Source: a virus. Taken from it: 23,679 bases of DNA. Made by a program: the position numbers and the translations under genes. Below are positions 1 through 5,902 of this stretch, piece after piece. Location: positions 1 through 23,679 of the IMG/VR virus record IMGVR_UViG_3300025701_000055, one strand, 5' to 3'. Each line of letters opens with the position of its first letter. Position 1 is the first letter of the stretch. The notes under the pieces were generated by a model. That model made no database searches. It worked only from the letters and a program-made list of their open reading frames with translations, and was not told the origin of the DNA.

Positions 1-1
1 T

Positions 2-82
2 TGGGACGTATTCGTGGCAGAACGTATTGCTTTACCTGAAGAAATAACTAAAGAGATACTATTAAATCATGACAATGCCTGA
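2..82 (+). CDS. C-terminal end of a truncated phage gene (5' end outside window)
   Basis: The reading frame is open from base 2 and ends at TGA 80-82, giving 26 residues that start WDVFVAERIALPEE and end in LLNHDNA. The start lies left of the window, so neither product nor length can be judged. Its last 14 bases overlap the next gene, which is typical of phage operons. Residues ERIALPEEITKEI recur in the stop-interrupted remnant at 270-383, so this is probably one of two copies of the same gene tail. No function can be assigned. Confidence 0.5.
   Translation, partial: WDVFVAERIALPEEITKEILLNHDNA
18..54 (+). repeat. 37-bp direct repeat, left copy
   Basis: These 37 bases, beginning CAGAACGTATTGCTTTACC, are identical to 316-352. 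The copies lie 298 bases apart and both are read in the frame that gives ERIALPEEITK. The interval between them holds the BPSL0761-like gene, so the repeat may mark the edges of an inserted or duplicated segment. Confidence 0.9.
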
Positions 83-266
83 CGAAAGATACCGTGCAGT
101 ACAACGTACACAAAAGTTTCTAAACGATATCCTATGGGGTAAGTACGAAGAAATAGAAACAGGTTCACCTGCTTGGGATGAAGCAAGACGTTGCTTAAAA
201 CACTTCCCTTGGGATATCCATATGGAAGATGTTGCTGAGACTTCCGAACATTTTGAAAAGAAATAA
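69..266 (+). CDS. Small BPSL0761-like conserved protein
   Basis: 65 residues. The N-terminus MTMPDERYRAVQRTQ, a central FL..IL and a late EARRCLKHFPW resemble the small BPSL0761 family: MxMPDERxRA at the start, then EAR..L.HYP near the end. That family is widespread in Proteobacteria and their mobile elements and has no known biochemical role. ATG 69 overlaps the upstream gene's stop by 14 bases. The alternative ATG at 75 gives MPDERY, which also fits the family. The gene lies between two copies of a 37-bp direct repeat and looks like an insertion into a phage operon. The family match is from memory; the function is unknown. Confidence 0.7.
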   Translation: MTMPDERYRAVQRTQKFLNDILWGKYEEIETGSPAWDEARRCLKHFPWDIHMEDVAETSEHFEKK

Positions 267-269
267 GTT

Positions 270-383
270 ATGGGAACTCTAGAGGTTCCTACACGTTGTA
301 CCTCGTAGAAAGCCACAGAACGTATTGCTTTACCTGAAGAAATAACTAAAGAAATCATATTGACTGAGGAAAAAGAAAAATGA
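270..383 (+). pseudogene. Remnant duplicate of the upstream gene tail, with in-frame TAG
   Basis: From ATG 270 the frame reads MGTLEVPTRCTS, then an in-frame TAG (306-308), then KATERIALPEEITKEIILT to TGA 381-383. The part after TAG repeats the C-terminal residues of the gene at 2-82, so this looks like a duplicated tail without its own start. TAG is used as an ordinary stop by several genes here (1809, 2244, 13100, 14769), so readthrough is unlikely. Bases 273-289 form a near-perfect palindrome (GGAACTCTAGAGGTTCC) that could be a hairpin or operator. The TGA overlaps the start of the glutaredoxin gene. Confidence 0.55.
316..352 (+). repeat. 37-bp direct repeat, right copy
   Basis: Identical to 18-54. 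It sits inside the tail remnant just upstream of the glutaredoxin gene, in the same reading frame as the left copy. After the repeat the two copies diverge quickly (GAGATACTA against GAAATCATA). Confidence 0.9.
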
Positions 384-622
384 AATACACAATTTATAGT
401 ACACCAGGTTGCGGTTACTGCATTCAAGCAAAACGTTTATTAGAGTCTAAAGGAATCGATTTTGATTATATCGACCTAAGTGAGTTAGACGGTGCTGGTA
501 AAGCACAGTTACAAGAGATTGCTGGTATGCCGTTTCGTACAGTACCGCAGATTTTTAAAGAAAATGAAGATAGTCAACTAGAATATGTTGGTGGGTTTAC
601 AGAGTTACGAGCGAGTTTATAA
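380..622 (+). CDS. Glutaredoxin
   Basis: 80 residues, the usual size of a small glutaredoxin. It has a beta-alpha start (MKYTIYSTPG), the redox motif CGYC at residues 11-14, the TVP cis-proline loop at about 54-56 and a GG at about 71-72 (EYVGGFTEL), which together mark the glutathione-binding thioredoxin fold. Glutaredoxins use glutathione to reduce disulfides. In T4-like phages they serve as electron donors for ribonucleotide reductase, which fits the ThyX further along and a role in dNTP supply. ATG 380 overlaps the preceding TGA and has a GAGGA ribosome site. No ribonucleotide reductase gene is in the window. The assignment is secure; the partner enzyme is inferred. Confidence 0.95.
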   Translation: MKYTIYSTPGCGYCIQAKRLLESKGIDFDYIDLSELDGAGKAQLQEIAGMPFRTVPQIFKENEDSQLEYVGGFTELRASL

Positions 623-924
623 TGATACATGGTGATATGAGAACATATTCAAATGGGCGTAAGAAGAAGTATAACGCATGGGGTAAACCCAAGAAGCGTG
701 AGCATAGTTTTTCTGAACTAAAAACTTCTTACTCACCACCACCTAGACGTGCTACTACATCGCATATTAAATCTCTTGAGACTACTGCATATGACTGTAG
801 TAAACCAGAGAAGAAAGAGTACACAGGCACACTAGTCAAAGGTATCAGTACAATGCACAAATCAAATGCTGTTCCAATCATTGATGCGGATCAAGCAAAA
901 GAACATGCAAATATGAGAAGATAA
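622..924 (+). CDS. Conserved basic phage protein, unknown function
   Basis: 100 residues from ATG 622, which overlaps the glutaredoxin stop by one base. ATG 637 gives MRTYSNGRKKKYNAWGKP, has a GGTGAT ribosome site and matches the N-terminus I remember for relatives in T4-like marine phages, so 637 may be the true start. The protein is rich in Lys, Arg, Pro and Ser in its first half (SPPPRRATTSH) and ends with SNAVPIIDADQAKEHANMRR. No membrane segment or enzymatic motif is visible, and it probably has disordered stretches. The basic N-terminal half could bind nucleic acid, but that is only an inference. Confidence 0.75.
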   Translation: MIHGDMRTYSNGRKKKYNAWGKPKKREHSFSELKTSYSPPPRRATTSHIKSLETTAYDCSKPEKKEYTGTLVKGISTMHKSNAVPIIDADQAKEHANMRR

Positions 925-926
925 TA

Positions 927-1205
927 ATGCCAAACGTTAAACTAGAACTATCACACGAGTCAATGGACGCATTGTTTGTTGACTTATTGAACGACAACTT
1001 AGAAACGATTCTTTATACAGATGTGAACTATATCCATCCTGATGATTATGAAGATAACTTAGCGTTAGCGGACGCAATCGTGACATTAATGACGTATCAA
1101 AAAGATATTCATTCGTTTGATATCTGGTGTGCTGATGTGTATATACCTATGCTTGATAAGTACACCGAAAAGTATAAGTCGTTAACTTCTGAGGATGAAG
1201 AATGA
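927..1205 (+). CDS. Hypothetical acidic phage protein
   Basis: 92 residues, strongly acidic, ending in SEDEE. It begins MPNVKLELSHESMDALFVDL and contains a long predicted helical stretch around DNLALADAIVTLMTYQ. There is no signal peptide, membrane segment or recognised motif. It starts two bases after the previous stop and overlaps the next gene by ATGA, so it belongs to the same operon. I do not recognise the family. Dense packing and good codon structure support a real gene. Confidence 0.7.
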   Translation: MPNVKLELSHESMDALFVDLLNDNLETILYTDVNYIHPDDYEDNLALADAIVTLMTYQKDIHSFDIWCADVYIPMLDKYTEKYKSLTSEDEE

Positions 1206-1603
1206 GTGAGTTTTTAGTAAGAAATGCATTGATTACTCCAGACGGAACTCGTCTTCAGAGTTATTCACATTACGACTTTAAAGAGTATGTAGACGCAAAT
1301 GGTAAGACGTACATGGTTGATGGTGGTCTTAGTTATCAACGTCGAAGTGCTAATGGCGATGAAGTCGATGATTCGTTGTACTTGTACGAAGATGAGTTTG
1401 CGGTAATACGTGATGCTATTACTTGGGGAACTTACGGTAAGAATGGCGACCAACCATTACGGTGTGTTCCAGTAAGTGAAATGTCTAATGACCATATTCA
1501 GGCAGTACTTGATACGCAAAAGCATATGCATCCAAATCTTCGTGAAGTGTTAGTGATGGAACGTGAGTATCGTATTGAAAACATGATTGAGGTGAGAGAT
1601 TGA
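1202..1603 (+). CDS. Hypothetical protein
   Basis: 133 residues. ATG 1202 overlaps the previous stop (ATGA) and is preceded by GAGGA. The N-terminal half looks beta-rich (YSHYDFKEYVDANGKTYMV, then DSLYLYEDEFAVI), and the C-terminal half is helical (DHIQAVLDTQKHMHPNL). No catalytic motif is apparent. It is part of a run of small early-type genes between glutaredoxin and the structured RNA region. Not recognised. Confidence 0.65.
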   Translation: MSEFLVRNALITPDGTRLQSYSHYDFKEYVDANGKTYMVDGGLSYQRRSANGDEVDDSLYLYEDEFAVIRDAITWGTYGKNGDQPLRCVPVSEMSNDHIQAVLDTQKHMHPNLREVLVMEREYRIENMIEVRD

Positions 1604-1809
1604 TGGTAATAGATAGTGTGAAAGAAATCACTCAGTATCGAGTGTTCTTTTATCCAGATGAACATCCAGAGATATTTGAAGCACCACGATACAAGAGAAA
1701 GTCGATGTGTATGGAAATATTAGAATCTAAGTTTGACTTAGTTGATCCTGTCATTAAAGGTGAGTGGTTTGGTGCGAAAGAAATCGAACTCTTGGTTTAT
1801 AGTCATTAG
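1603..1809 (+). CDS. Hypothetical protein
   Basis: 68 residues from ATG 1603, which shares one base with the previous TGA. An upstream in-frame TTG at 1600 is less likely because a GAGGTGAGAG ribosome site fits 1603. The protein starts MVIDSVKEITQYRVFFYPDE and is a small alpha/beta-type domain with no recognised motif. It is followed after nine bases by a gene with an excellent GGAG site. Family unknown. Confidence 0.65.
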   Translation: MVIDSVKEITQYRVFFYPDEHPEIFEAPRYKRKSMCMEILESKFDLVDPVIKGEWFGAKEIELLVYSH

Positions 1810-1818
1810 GAGTAAGTA

Positions 1819-2244
1819 ATGTTTGGCGGCATACCCGCAAGTTTGTTAATGGACATCGGTCGTTCTGCTGGTGTTATGACTCAACAAGAACTAGACTTAG
1901 GAACACCACCTTGGGTGTTTGTTGACCCTAAGCATTTGACTTCTGTTCGAAGAGGTTATTCTTTATATACACCAAGTGGCAATCTAAGCGGTATTACTAG
2001 TTCAGATGACCATCCATGTTTTTCAGATACACGAGAGTGGCTAGGTCGTCATGGATATATCCGTATAGAACGTGGTTGGAGTAATGGTGATAGGGTGACA
2101 AGCCCATTCTACTTCAATAATGTATTGATGGACGTCGGTGAGCAGTTCAGTTGTGGTGCCGCAATGGGATATGGTAAGTACGTCGAGAACTACAATGATG
2201 GTCAACCCGATTACACTGTAAAGAACTATGTTGATGATATATAG
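1819..2244 (+). CDS. Conserved hypothetical phage protein
   Basis: 141 residues. ATG 1819 follows TAGGAGTAAGTA, a strong ribosome site. It begins MFGGIPASLLMDIGRSAG, and a C-terminal part with LGRHGYIRIERGWSNGDRV and FYFNNVLMDVGEQFSCG has the look of a conserved phage protein. I cannot tie it to a named domain. There is no signal peptide or membrane segment. It is the last gene before the 300-base structured region, and its TAG stop lies five bases from the first stem. Function unknown. Confidence 0.7.
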   Translation: MFGGIPASLLMDIGRSAGVMTQQELDLGTPPWVFVDPKHLTSVRRGYSLYTPSGNLSGITSSDDHPCFSDTREWLGRHGYIRIERGWSNGDRVTSPFYFNNVLMDVGEQFSCGAAMGYGKYVENYNDGQPDYTVKNYVDDI

Positions 2245-2248
2245 TATT

Positions 2249-2550
2249 GCTCACCTACCAATGCGTAGAAAGAGGTGACCAACGCTGGGTCTAAACAAGC
2301 GACCATATTGACCCCTAACGCCTATCCGTCTTATGCCTTTGACGTGAAGCGCAACCTTTGGGAGGAAAAACTAGGAATACACCGCCTAGTAATAGTCATA
2401 GAATCGGTGTACTCTAGAAGGGAGTTTAACATCCACCGCTTGAGTTTCTTAGGCAAAGATGGGGCGGTGTTCAATGCTTGTAAGCCCAGGTTCATAGCGT
2501 GGCAGATAATGGTAGTAAGGATTGGAAACGGTCGGCATCTACCCATTATT
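2249..2550 (+). ncRNA. Candidate structured RNA with an H-type pseudoknot, unknown class
   Basis: This 320-base gap between genes is visibly richer in G and C than its neighbours and carries nested inverted repeats. Helices seen by eye are TCACCT 2251-2256 with AGGTGA 2273-2278; GGGTC 2287-2291 with GACCC 2310-2314; CGTC 2327-2330 with GACG 2341-2344; CACCGC 2434-2439 with GCGGTG 2464-2469; and a long terminal stem 2506-2515 with 2539-2549 (one bulge). A classical pseudoknot lies in the centre: ACTAGG 2370-2375 pairs with CCTAGT 2385-2390, and its loop TACACCG 2378-2384 pairs with CGGTGTA 2405-2411. A 92-codon GTG-start reading frame (2275-2553) crosses the region, but its composition is unlike the neighbouring proteins. 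There are no tRNA, tmRNA or RNase P signatures. The class is unknown; the folding is manual. Confidence 0.6.
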
Positions 2551-2566
2551 TAAAAAGAGGAAACAG

Positions 2567-2710
2567 ATGAGTATTAAGAAAGATTTGAAAGCACGTGGTC
2601 TGTTTATCAATAGACGCAAACGCACAGAAATGTTATCTGTATCACTAGCAATGGTTGTTGGTGTTGGCGCAGTCACTATCGCGGCAATATTATTTTCATC
2701 AATTTTATAA
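2567..2710 (+). CDS. Small single-pass membrane protein
   Basis: 47 residues from ATG 2567, which has an AAAAAGAGG ribosome site directly after the terminal stem of the structured RNA. The N-terminal half is basic (KKDLKARGLFINRRKRTE). The C-terminal half is one hydrophobic helix, about residues 24-46, ending in AAILFSSIL. Positive charge before the helix predicts an N-in topology in the inner membrane. Small phage membrane proteins like this can be holin-like, lysis-inhibition or exclusion factors, but nothing here decides among these. Longer reading frames in the same phase start inside the RNA region and lack a ribosome site. Confidence 0.65.
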   Translation: MSIKKDLKARGLFINRRKRTEMLSVSLAMVVGVGAVTIAAILFSSIL

Positions 2711-2717
2711 AAAAGTG

Positions 2718-2746
2718 TTGACAATGTTTTAAAATCATGAGACAAT
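2718..2746 (+). promoter_or_regulatory. Sigma70-type promoter for gene 2777
   Basis: TTGACA (2718-2723), a 17-base spacer and GACAAT (2741-2746) lie upstream of ATG 2777. The -35 box sits in the shared context AAAAAGTGTTGACA, which recurs at 3110 and 11385. It is recognised by consensus only. Confidence 0.7.
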
Positions 2747-2776
2747 ACTCCTGTACTTGAGATTAGGAGATATATT

Positions 2777-3091
2777 ATGAAAAACGTATTAGAAATGTTA
2801 AAAGCACGAATGATTGAAGACTTCAACTTCTTCATCGAAAACGAACGTATGCAGAAAGAGTTTGCAAACGAGATTGAGTTTCGTGAAGGTCGTAAGTACC
2901 TTAAAGTTTTGAATCGTAAAAGTGTTTGGGGTTTCATCGTTCTTGATGACAAAGACCCTAAGTTTAAAGTCGGTGACGTTCTGAAAGCCGCAAGCTACAA
3001 TGCTCCCGCCCGTAACCATGCACGTGCTAACGTGTTCGAACCAGAGACTTTCAATAATCTTTTCTGGTGTGGCCCTGGTTACATTAGATAA
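2777..3091 (+). CDS. Conserved phage protein of unknown function
   Basis: 104 residues, starting MKNVLEMLKARMIEDFNFF. The segments EIEFREGRKYLKVLN, SVWGFIVLDDKDPKFK, VGDVLKAASYNAPARN and a final GPGYIR make a pattern I remember from small proteins of T4-like cyanophages and other marine phages. That family has no known biochemistry. An N-terminal helix is followed by a compact beta-rich domain; no catalytic residues stand out. It has its own sigma70-type promoter (2718-2746) and a GGAG ribosome site, so it is probably a strongly expressed early gene transcribed alone. Confidence 0.8.
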   Translation: MKNVLEMLKARMIEDFNFFIENERMQKEFANEIEFREGRKYLKVLNRKSVWGFIVLDDKDPKFKVGDVLKAASYNAPARNHARANVFEPETFNNLFWCGPGYIR

Positions 3092-3109
3092 AAAACTTGA
3101 AAAAAAGTG

Positions 3110-3137
3110 TTGACATCCACTACAGTTATGTTACTAT
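3110..3137 (+). promoter_or_regulatory. Sigma70-type promoter for the 3172 operon
   Basis: TTGACA (3110-3115), a 16-base spacer and TACTAT (3132-3137). The -35 box is again within AAAAAAGTGTTGACA. The leader continues to a GAGAGATTATATTATG start region similar to those of the other four promoters. Confidence 0.65.
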
Positions 3138-3171
3138 TACATTGTTGGTTTGATTTGAGAGAGATTATATT

Positions 3172-3405
3172 ATGAAGATTACAGTTGAACAGTTTAAAGA
3201 GTTTCGTGACTATGTCCATGATTTCTATGGCAAAGGTGGTATCTATGACCTTGGTTGTAGTATTCCCGATATCGAAAACGCCATCTACGTTTACTTCGGT
3301 AAGATGGCGCTGATTGATTGGTTGGACTGGGGTGATGGTGATACTGTTGACCGTGAACGTGTTCGAGCGATACTTGAAGATGATTTTGGATTTGAGGAGA
3401 TTTAA
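3172..3405 (+). CDS. Hypothetical acidic protein
   Basis: 77 residues starting MKITVEQFKEFRDYVHDFYG. It is rich in Asp and Glu (DWLDWGDGDTVDRERV and a final DDFGFEEI). It is the first gene after the 3110 promoter, with a GAGAGA ribosome site, and is followed two bases later by the next gene. There is no membrane segment or recognised motif. Strong acidity in a small early phage protein is reminiscent of DNA mimics or host-takeover factors, but that is speculation. Confidence 0.7.
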   Translation: MKITVEQFKEFRDYVHDFYGKGGIYDLGCSIPDIENAIYVYFGKMALIDWLDWGDGDTVDRERVRAILEDDFGFEEI

Positions 3406-3407
3406 TA

Positions 3408-3629
3408 ATGAAAAACTATGAAAAACTATTAGAAAGAATAGACACCCTTGGTGAAGAAATGCGTTACTATGGCAACCTTAGTGTTGACATGTTAAAACAT
3501 GAACTCAAAGTTAATAGCGACGTATTCTTTGCGGGTGCTAACATCTGTGGTTACTACAGTGACCAAGATGGTGGTGAAGTTGATGATGACTTTTATGGTT
3601 GTATTGTGGAAGAACTCCGGGAGTTTTAA
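3408..3629 (+). CDS. Hypothetical protein
   Basis: 73 residues starting MKNYEKLLERIDTLGEEM, with a helical N-terminus and an acidic C-terminus (DQDGGEVDDDFYGC). A GGAG ribosome site lies before ATG 3408. Its TAA overlaps the next ATG by one base, giving translational coupling. No known family recognised. Confidence 0.65.
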   Translation: MKNYEKLLERIDTLGEEMRYYGNLSVDMLKHELKVNSDVFFAGANICGYYSDQDGGEVDDDFYGCIVEELREF

Positions 3630-3820
3630 TGAAAAGTTTCAGCATAGCAATATTTGATAATGATTATAACGCATTGATAGATAGAGTCATAGTGAATGCT
3701 AAAGATAAAGGTTTAGTTGACACTTGGTGTCGTGAGCAGTCTTGGTCTGGATATGATTATATGTGTATCGAAGAACTTGACTTCGTTTCAAATAAAGCGG
3801 AGATTGAAATAAATGGATAA
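3629..3820 (+). CDS. Hypothetical protein
   Basis: 63 residues from ATG 3629, beginning MKSFSIAIFDNDYNALIDRV. An in-frame ATG at 3599 would extend it into the upstream gene, but the CGGGAG site five bases before 3629 and the one-base overlap favour the shorter form. A small alpha/beta protein containing DTWCREQSWSGYDYMC. No family recognised. Confidence 0.65.
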   Translation: MKSFSIAIFDNDYNALIDRVIVNAKDKGLVDTWCREQSWSGYDYMCIEELDFVSNKAEIEING

Positions 3821-4019
3821 GTTTTTACATTTAGTTTTATCGGCATATGTGGTGTTATTAATTTTAGACATACTCCGATCTTATTATCGTTACGACGAAC
3901 ATAAGTTTATGTCATTTGATAAGCCTACAGAGAAATGGTTTGATTTCTTTAAAGATGAACATAAATGGTCACTAGGTACTCTCATAGTGACACTGATATT
4001 AGGGATGTTATTCATATGA
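3813..4019 (+). CDS. Small two-helix membrane protein
   Basis: 68 residues. Hydrophobic helices lie at about residues 5-22 (HLVLSAYVVLLILDIL) and 53-68 (LGTLIVTLILGMLFI), separated by a charged loop of about 30 residues. The N-terminal Lys is weakly positive, so a hairpin with the loop in the cytoplasm or periplasm cannot be decided. It overlaps the preceding gene by 8 bases and the acyl-CoA dehydrogenase by 4 (ATGA). FadE of Escherichia coli is membrane-associated and the phage enzyme lacks that N-terminal segment, so a membrane partner role is conceivable. It could equally be holin-like. No motif decides. Confidence 0.65.
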   Translation: MDKFLHLVLSAYVVLLILDILRSYYRYDEHKFMSFDKPTEKWFDFFKDEHKWSLGTLIVTLILGMLFI

Positions 4020-5869
4020 TAAAAATGATAAAGAAAGTAATGCCTAAAATATCTGATACTGAACGTGCCGCACTTGAATGTGGCACAATCAGTATTGATG
4101 GTGATATATTCAAAGGAAATAAACCAGAAGTACGTAATCATCTTTCTTCTGTGCTCAATACAACCGAACAGAGATTCATCGATATTACTGTGCCTCAGTT
4201 GCTCGAACTTCAGACAGAGCATGGATATACAGAAGATAATAACTTGACACCACCTGTATGGGATTTTCTCAAAAAGAACAAGTTCTTTGCGATGATTATT
4301 CCTGTCGAGTATGGTGGGCTAGGGTTTTCTCCTTCTGCACAAAGTCAAGTTGTCACTAAGATTGCGTCTGCTGGTCATATCGGATTAGCAGTCACAGTAA
4401 TGGTTCCTAACTCTTTAGGTCCAGGTGAACTGTTGATGCACTATGGTACACAAGAACAACGTGACAAATATCTACCGAAACTTTCGTCAGGTGAAATGAT
4501 CCCATGTTTTGGATTGACAGGGTTATATAATGGTTCAGACGCCACAACATTAATCGATAATGCCAAGTCAATAGTCAAAAATGGTAAAGGCACGTATTCA
4601 GTCAATCTTAATAAACGATATATTACGTTAGCCCCTATTGCGGACCTTATCGGGATTGCTGTGAAAGTAGATGGTGAAATCACTTTATTTCTTATAGAAA
4701 GAGACCATCCTGGGCTACAGATTGGAGAAAGACATAATCCACTCGGTCAGCCATTTATGAATGGTACTATCAAAGGGCACATCGAACTCACTGATGAGCA
4801 TATCCTAGGCGGTAAAAAACAACTCGGAAAGGGTTGGCAAATGTTAGTTGAGTGTTTATCGGTTGGTCGTGCGATATCTTTACCTGCATTGGGTACAGCC
4901 GCATCTATCGTATCGGCAGTTGCGTCGGGTGCGTATGCACGTACACGTCAACAGTTCGGAATGCCTATCGCTAAAATGCAAGGCATACAAGAACCATTAG
5001 CAGATATTGCTTATCAGGCATATGTGAATACTGTAACACAAACCACAATCAACGGTGAACTACAAGCAGGTGAATCGCCTAGTGCGTTATCAGCGATGTG
5101 GAAGTATCAGTCAACCGAACGTGGGCGTATTGCTATCAATCATGCAATGGATGTAATGGCAGGTTCTGCGATACAAGAAGGACCTAATAACATTCTTGCT
5201 AATACCTATAAGAGTATGCCTATTGCGATTACTGTAGAAGGTGCGAATATTCTTTCACGTTCTTTAGTCACGTTCGGTGGTGGGCTTATGCGTTCGCACC
5301 CACATCTACGTAACTTGGTCGATTCGATACAAGATGAAAAAACTCTTTCGTTTTTAAAACATCTTTCATTAATGATTGGTCATACTGTGACAAACTTAGG
5401 TAAAGCACTTACCCGTAACGAATATGCATTATTTGCATTTACGAGTAATATGGTATTAACACTGGGTGCTAAGTATAAGCGTTCTGAATATATCAGTTCA
5501 CGTATGGCAGATATATTTTCGATACGTGTAATGCGTAGTGCTATTGACGAAGAACCCGAATCTGTTATTCGTGATTACTCACTGAAAAGATTACACAACG
5601 AAGAACTACAGGCATATAGAGACGTAGAGAATGAGTTACCTTTAGTTGCTGGTTTATTTGTTAGATTAGCACGTAAGATTAACTTTTTTAATACTAAACA
5701 TATCTCAGTAGAAGATAATGAAATGGCGGCTAATAGTATTACGTCTAAATCCACGTTTGTTAATAATATGATTAGTAAGATTCATATTTCAGGCAGACTC
5801 GCACAGTTGATTGACTGTTACACTAACGATACTCATGAACGAGAAGTTCAAGAAGTTGATAGTAAATAA
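4016..5869 (+). CDS. fadE: FadE-like acyl-CoA dehydrogenase (auxiliary metabolic gene)
   Basis: 617 residues from ATG 4016, overlapping the previous stop. FAD-dependent acyl-CoA dehydrogenases oxidise acyl-CoA to trans-2-enoyl-CoA in the first step of fatty-acid beta-oxidation. Stretches close to bacterial FadE are FFAMIIPVEYGGLGFS (90-105), TVMVPNSLGPGELLMHYGT (127-145), NKRYITLAPIADLIG (199-213), CLSVGRAISLPALGT (280-294), the second catalytic-domain region ARTRQQFGMPIAKMQGI (308-324), and PIAITVEGANILSRS (402-416). E408 corresponds to the general-base glutamate. FadE is about 815 residues; this version lacks the long N-terminal membrane region and has a shorter loop before NKRYITL, but it keeps a C-terminal extension of about 190 residues. 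The frame is intact throughout. It probably feeds host lipid catabolism during infection. The family assignment is strong; substrate length is unknown. Confidence 0.93.
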   Translation: MIKMIKKVMPKISDTERAALECGTISIDGDIFKGNKPEVRNHLSSVLNTTEQRFIDITVPQLLELQTEHGYTEDNNLTPPVWDFLKKNKFFAMIIPVEYGGLGFSPSAQSQVVTKIASAGHIGLAVTVMVPNSLGPGELLMHYGTQEQRDKYLPKLSSGEMIPCFGLTGLYNGSDATTLIDNAKSIVKNGKGTYSVNLNKRYITLAPIADLIGIAVKVDGEITLFLIERDHPGLQIGERHNPLGQPFMNGTIKGHIELTDEHILGGKKQLGKGWQMLVECLSVGRAISLPALGTAASIVSAVASGAYARTRQQFGMPIAKMQGIQEPLADIAYQAYVNTVTQTTINGELQAGESPSALSAMWKYQSTERGRIAINHAMDVMAGSAIQEGPNNILANTYKSMPIAITVEGANILSRSLVTFGGGLMRSHPHLRNLVDSIQDEKTLSFLKHLSLMIGHTVTNLGKALTRNEYALFAFTSNMVLTLGAKYKRSEYISSRMADIFSIRVMRSAIDEEPESVIRDYSLKRLHNEELQAYRDVENELPLVAGLFVRLARKINFFNTKHISVEDNEMAANSITSKSTFVNNMISKIHISGRLAQLIDCYTNDTHEREVQEVDSK

Positions 5870-5902
5870 AACCACTAGTATATAAAAAGGAAAAATAAAA
5901 TA

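Noticed and set aside
270-383. Amber (TAG) recoding in the remnant before glutaredoxin
   Set aside because: TAG ends several well-formed genes here (stops at 1809, 2244, 11809, 13100, 14769), so the code is standard and the remnant is better explained as a broken duplicate.
2476-2510. tRNA-like piece (GGTTCATAGC) in the structured region
   Set aside because: No acceptor stem, anticodon arm or full T-loop can be formed around it.
2275-2553. A 92-codon GTG-start reading frame across the structured RNA region
   Set aside because: The amino-acid make-up is unlike neighbouring acidic/basic phage proteins, the ribosome site abuts the GTG, and the same bases form several stems and a pseudoknot. 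It is kept as the main alternative to the RNA call.
2539-2952. 137-codon minus-strand reading frame
   Set aside because: It crosses gene 2567, a promoter and the start of gene 2777. There is no start signal and the product is rich in Ile, Leu, Phe and Ser, as a reverse shadow would be.
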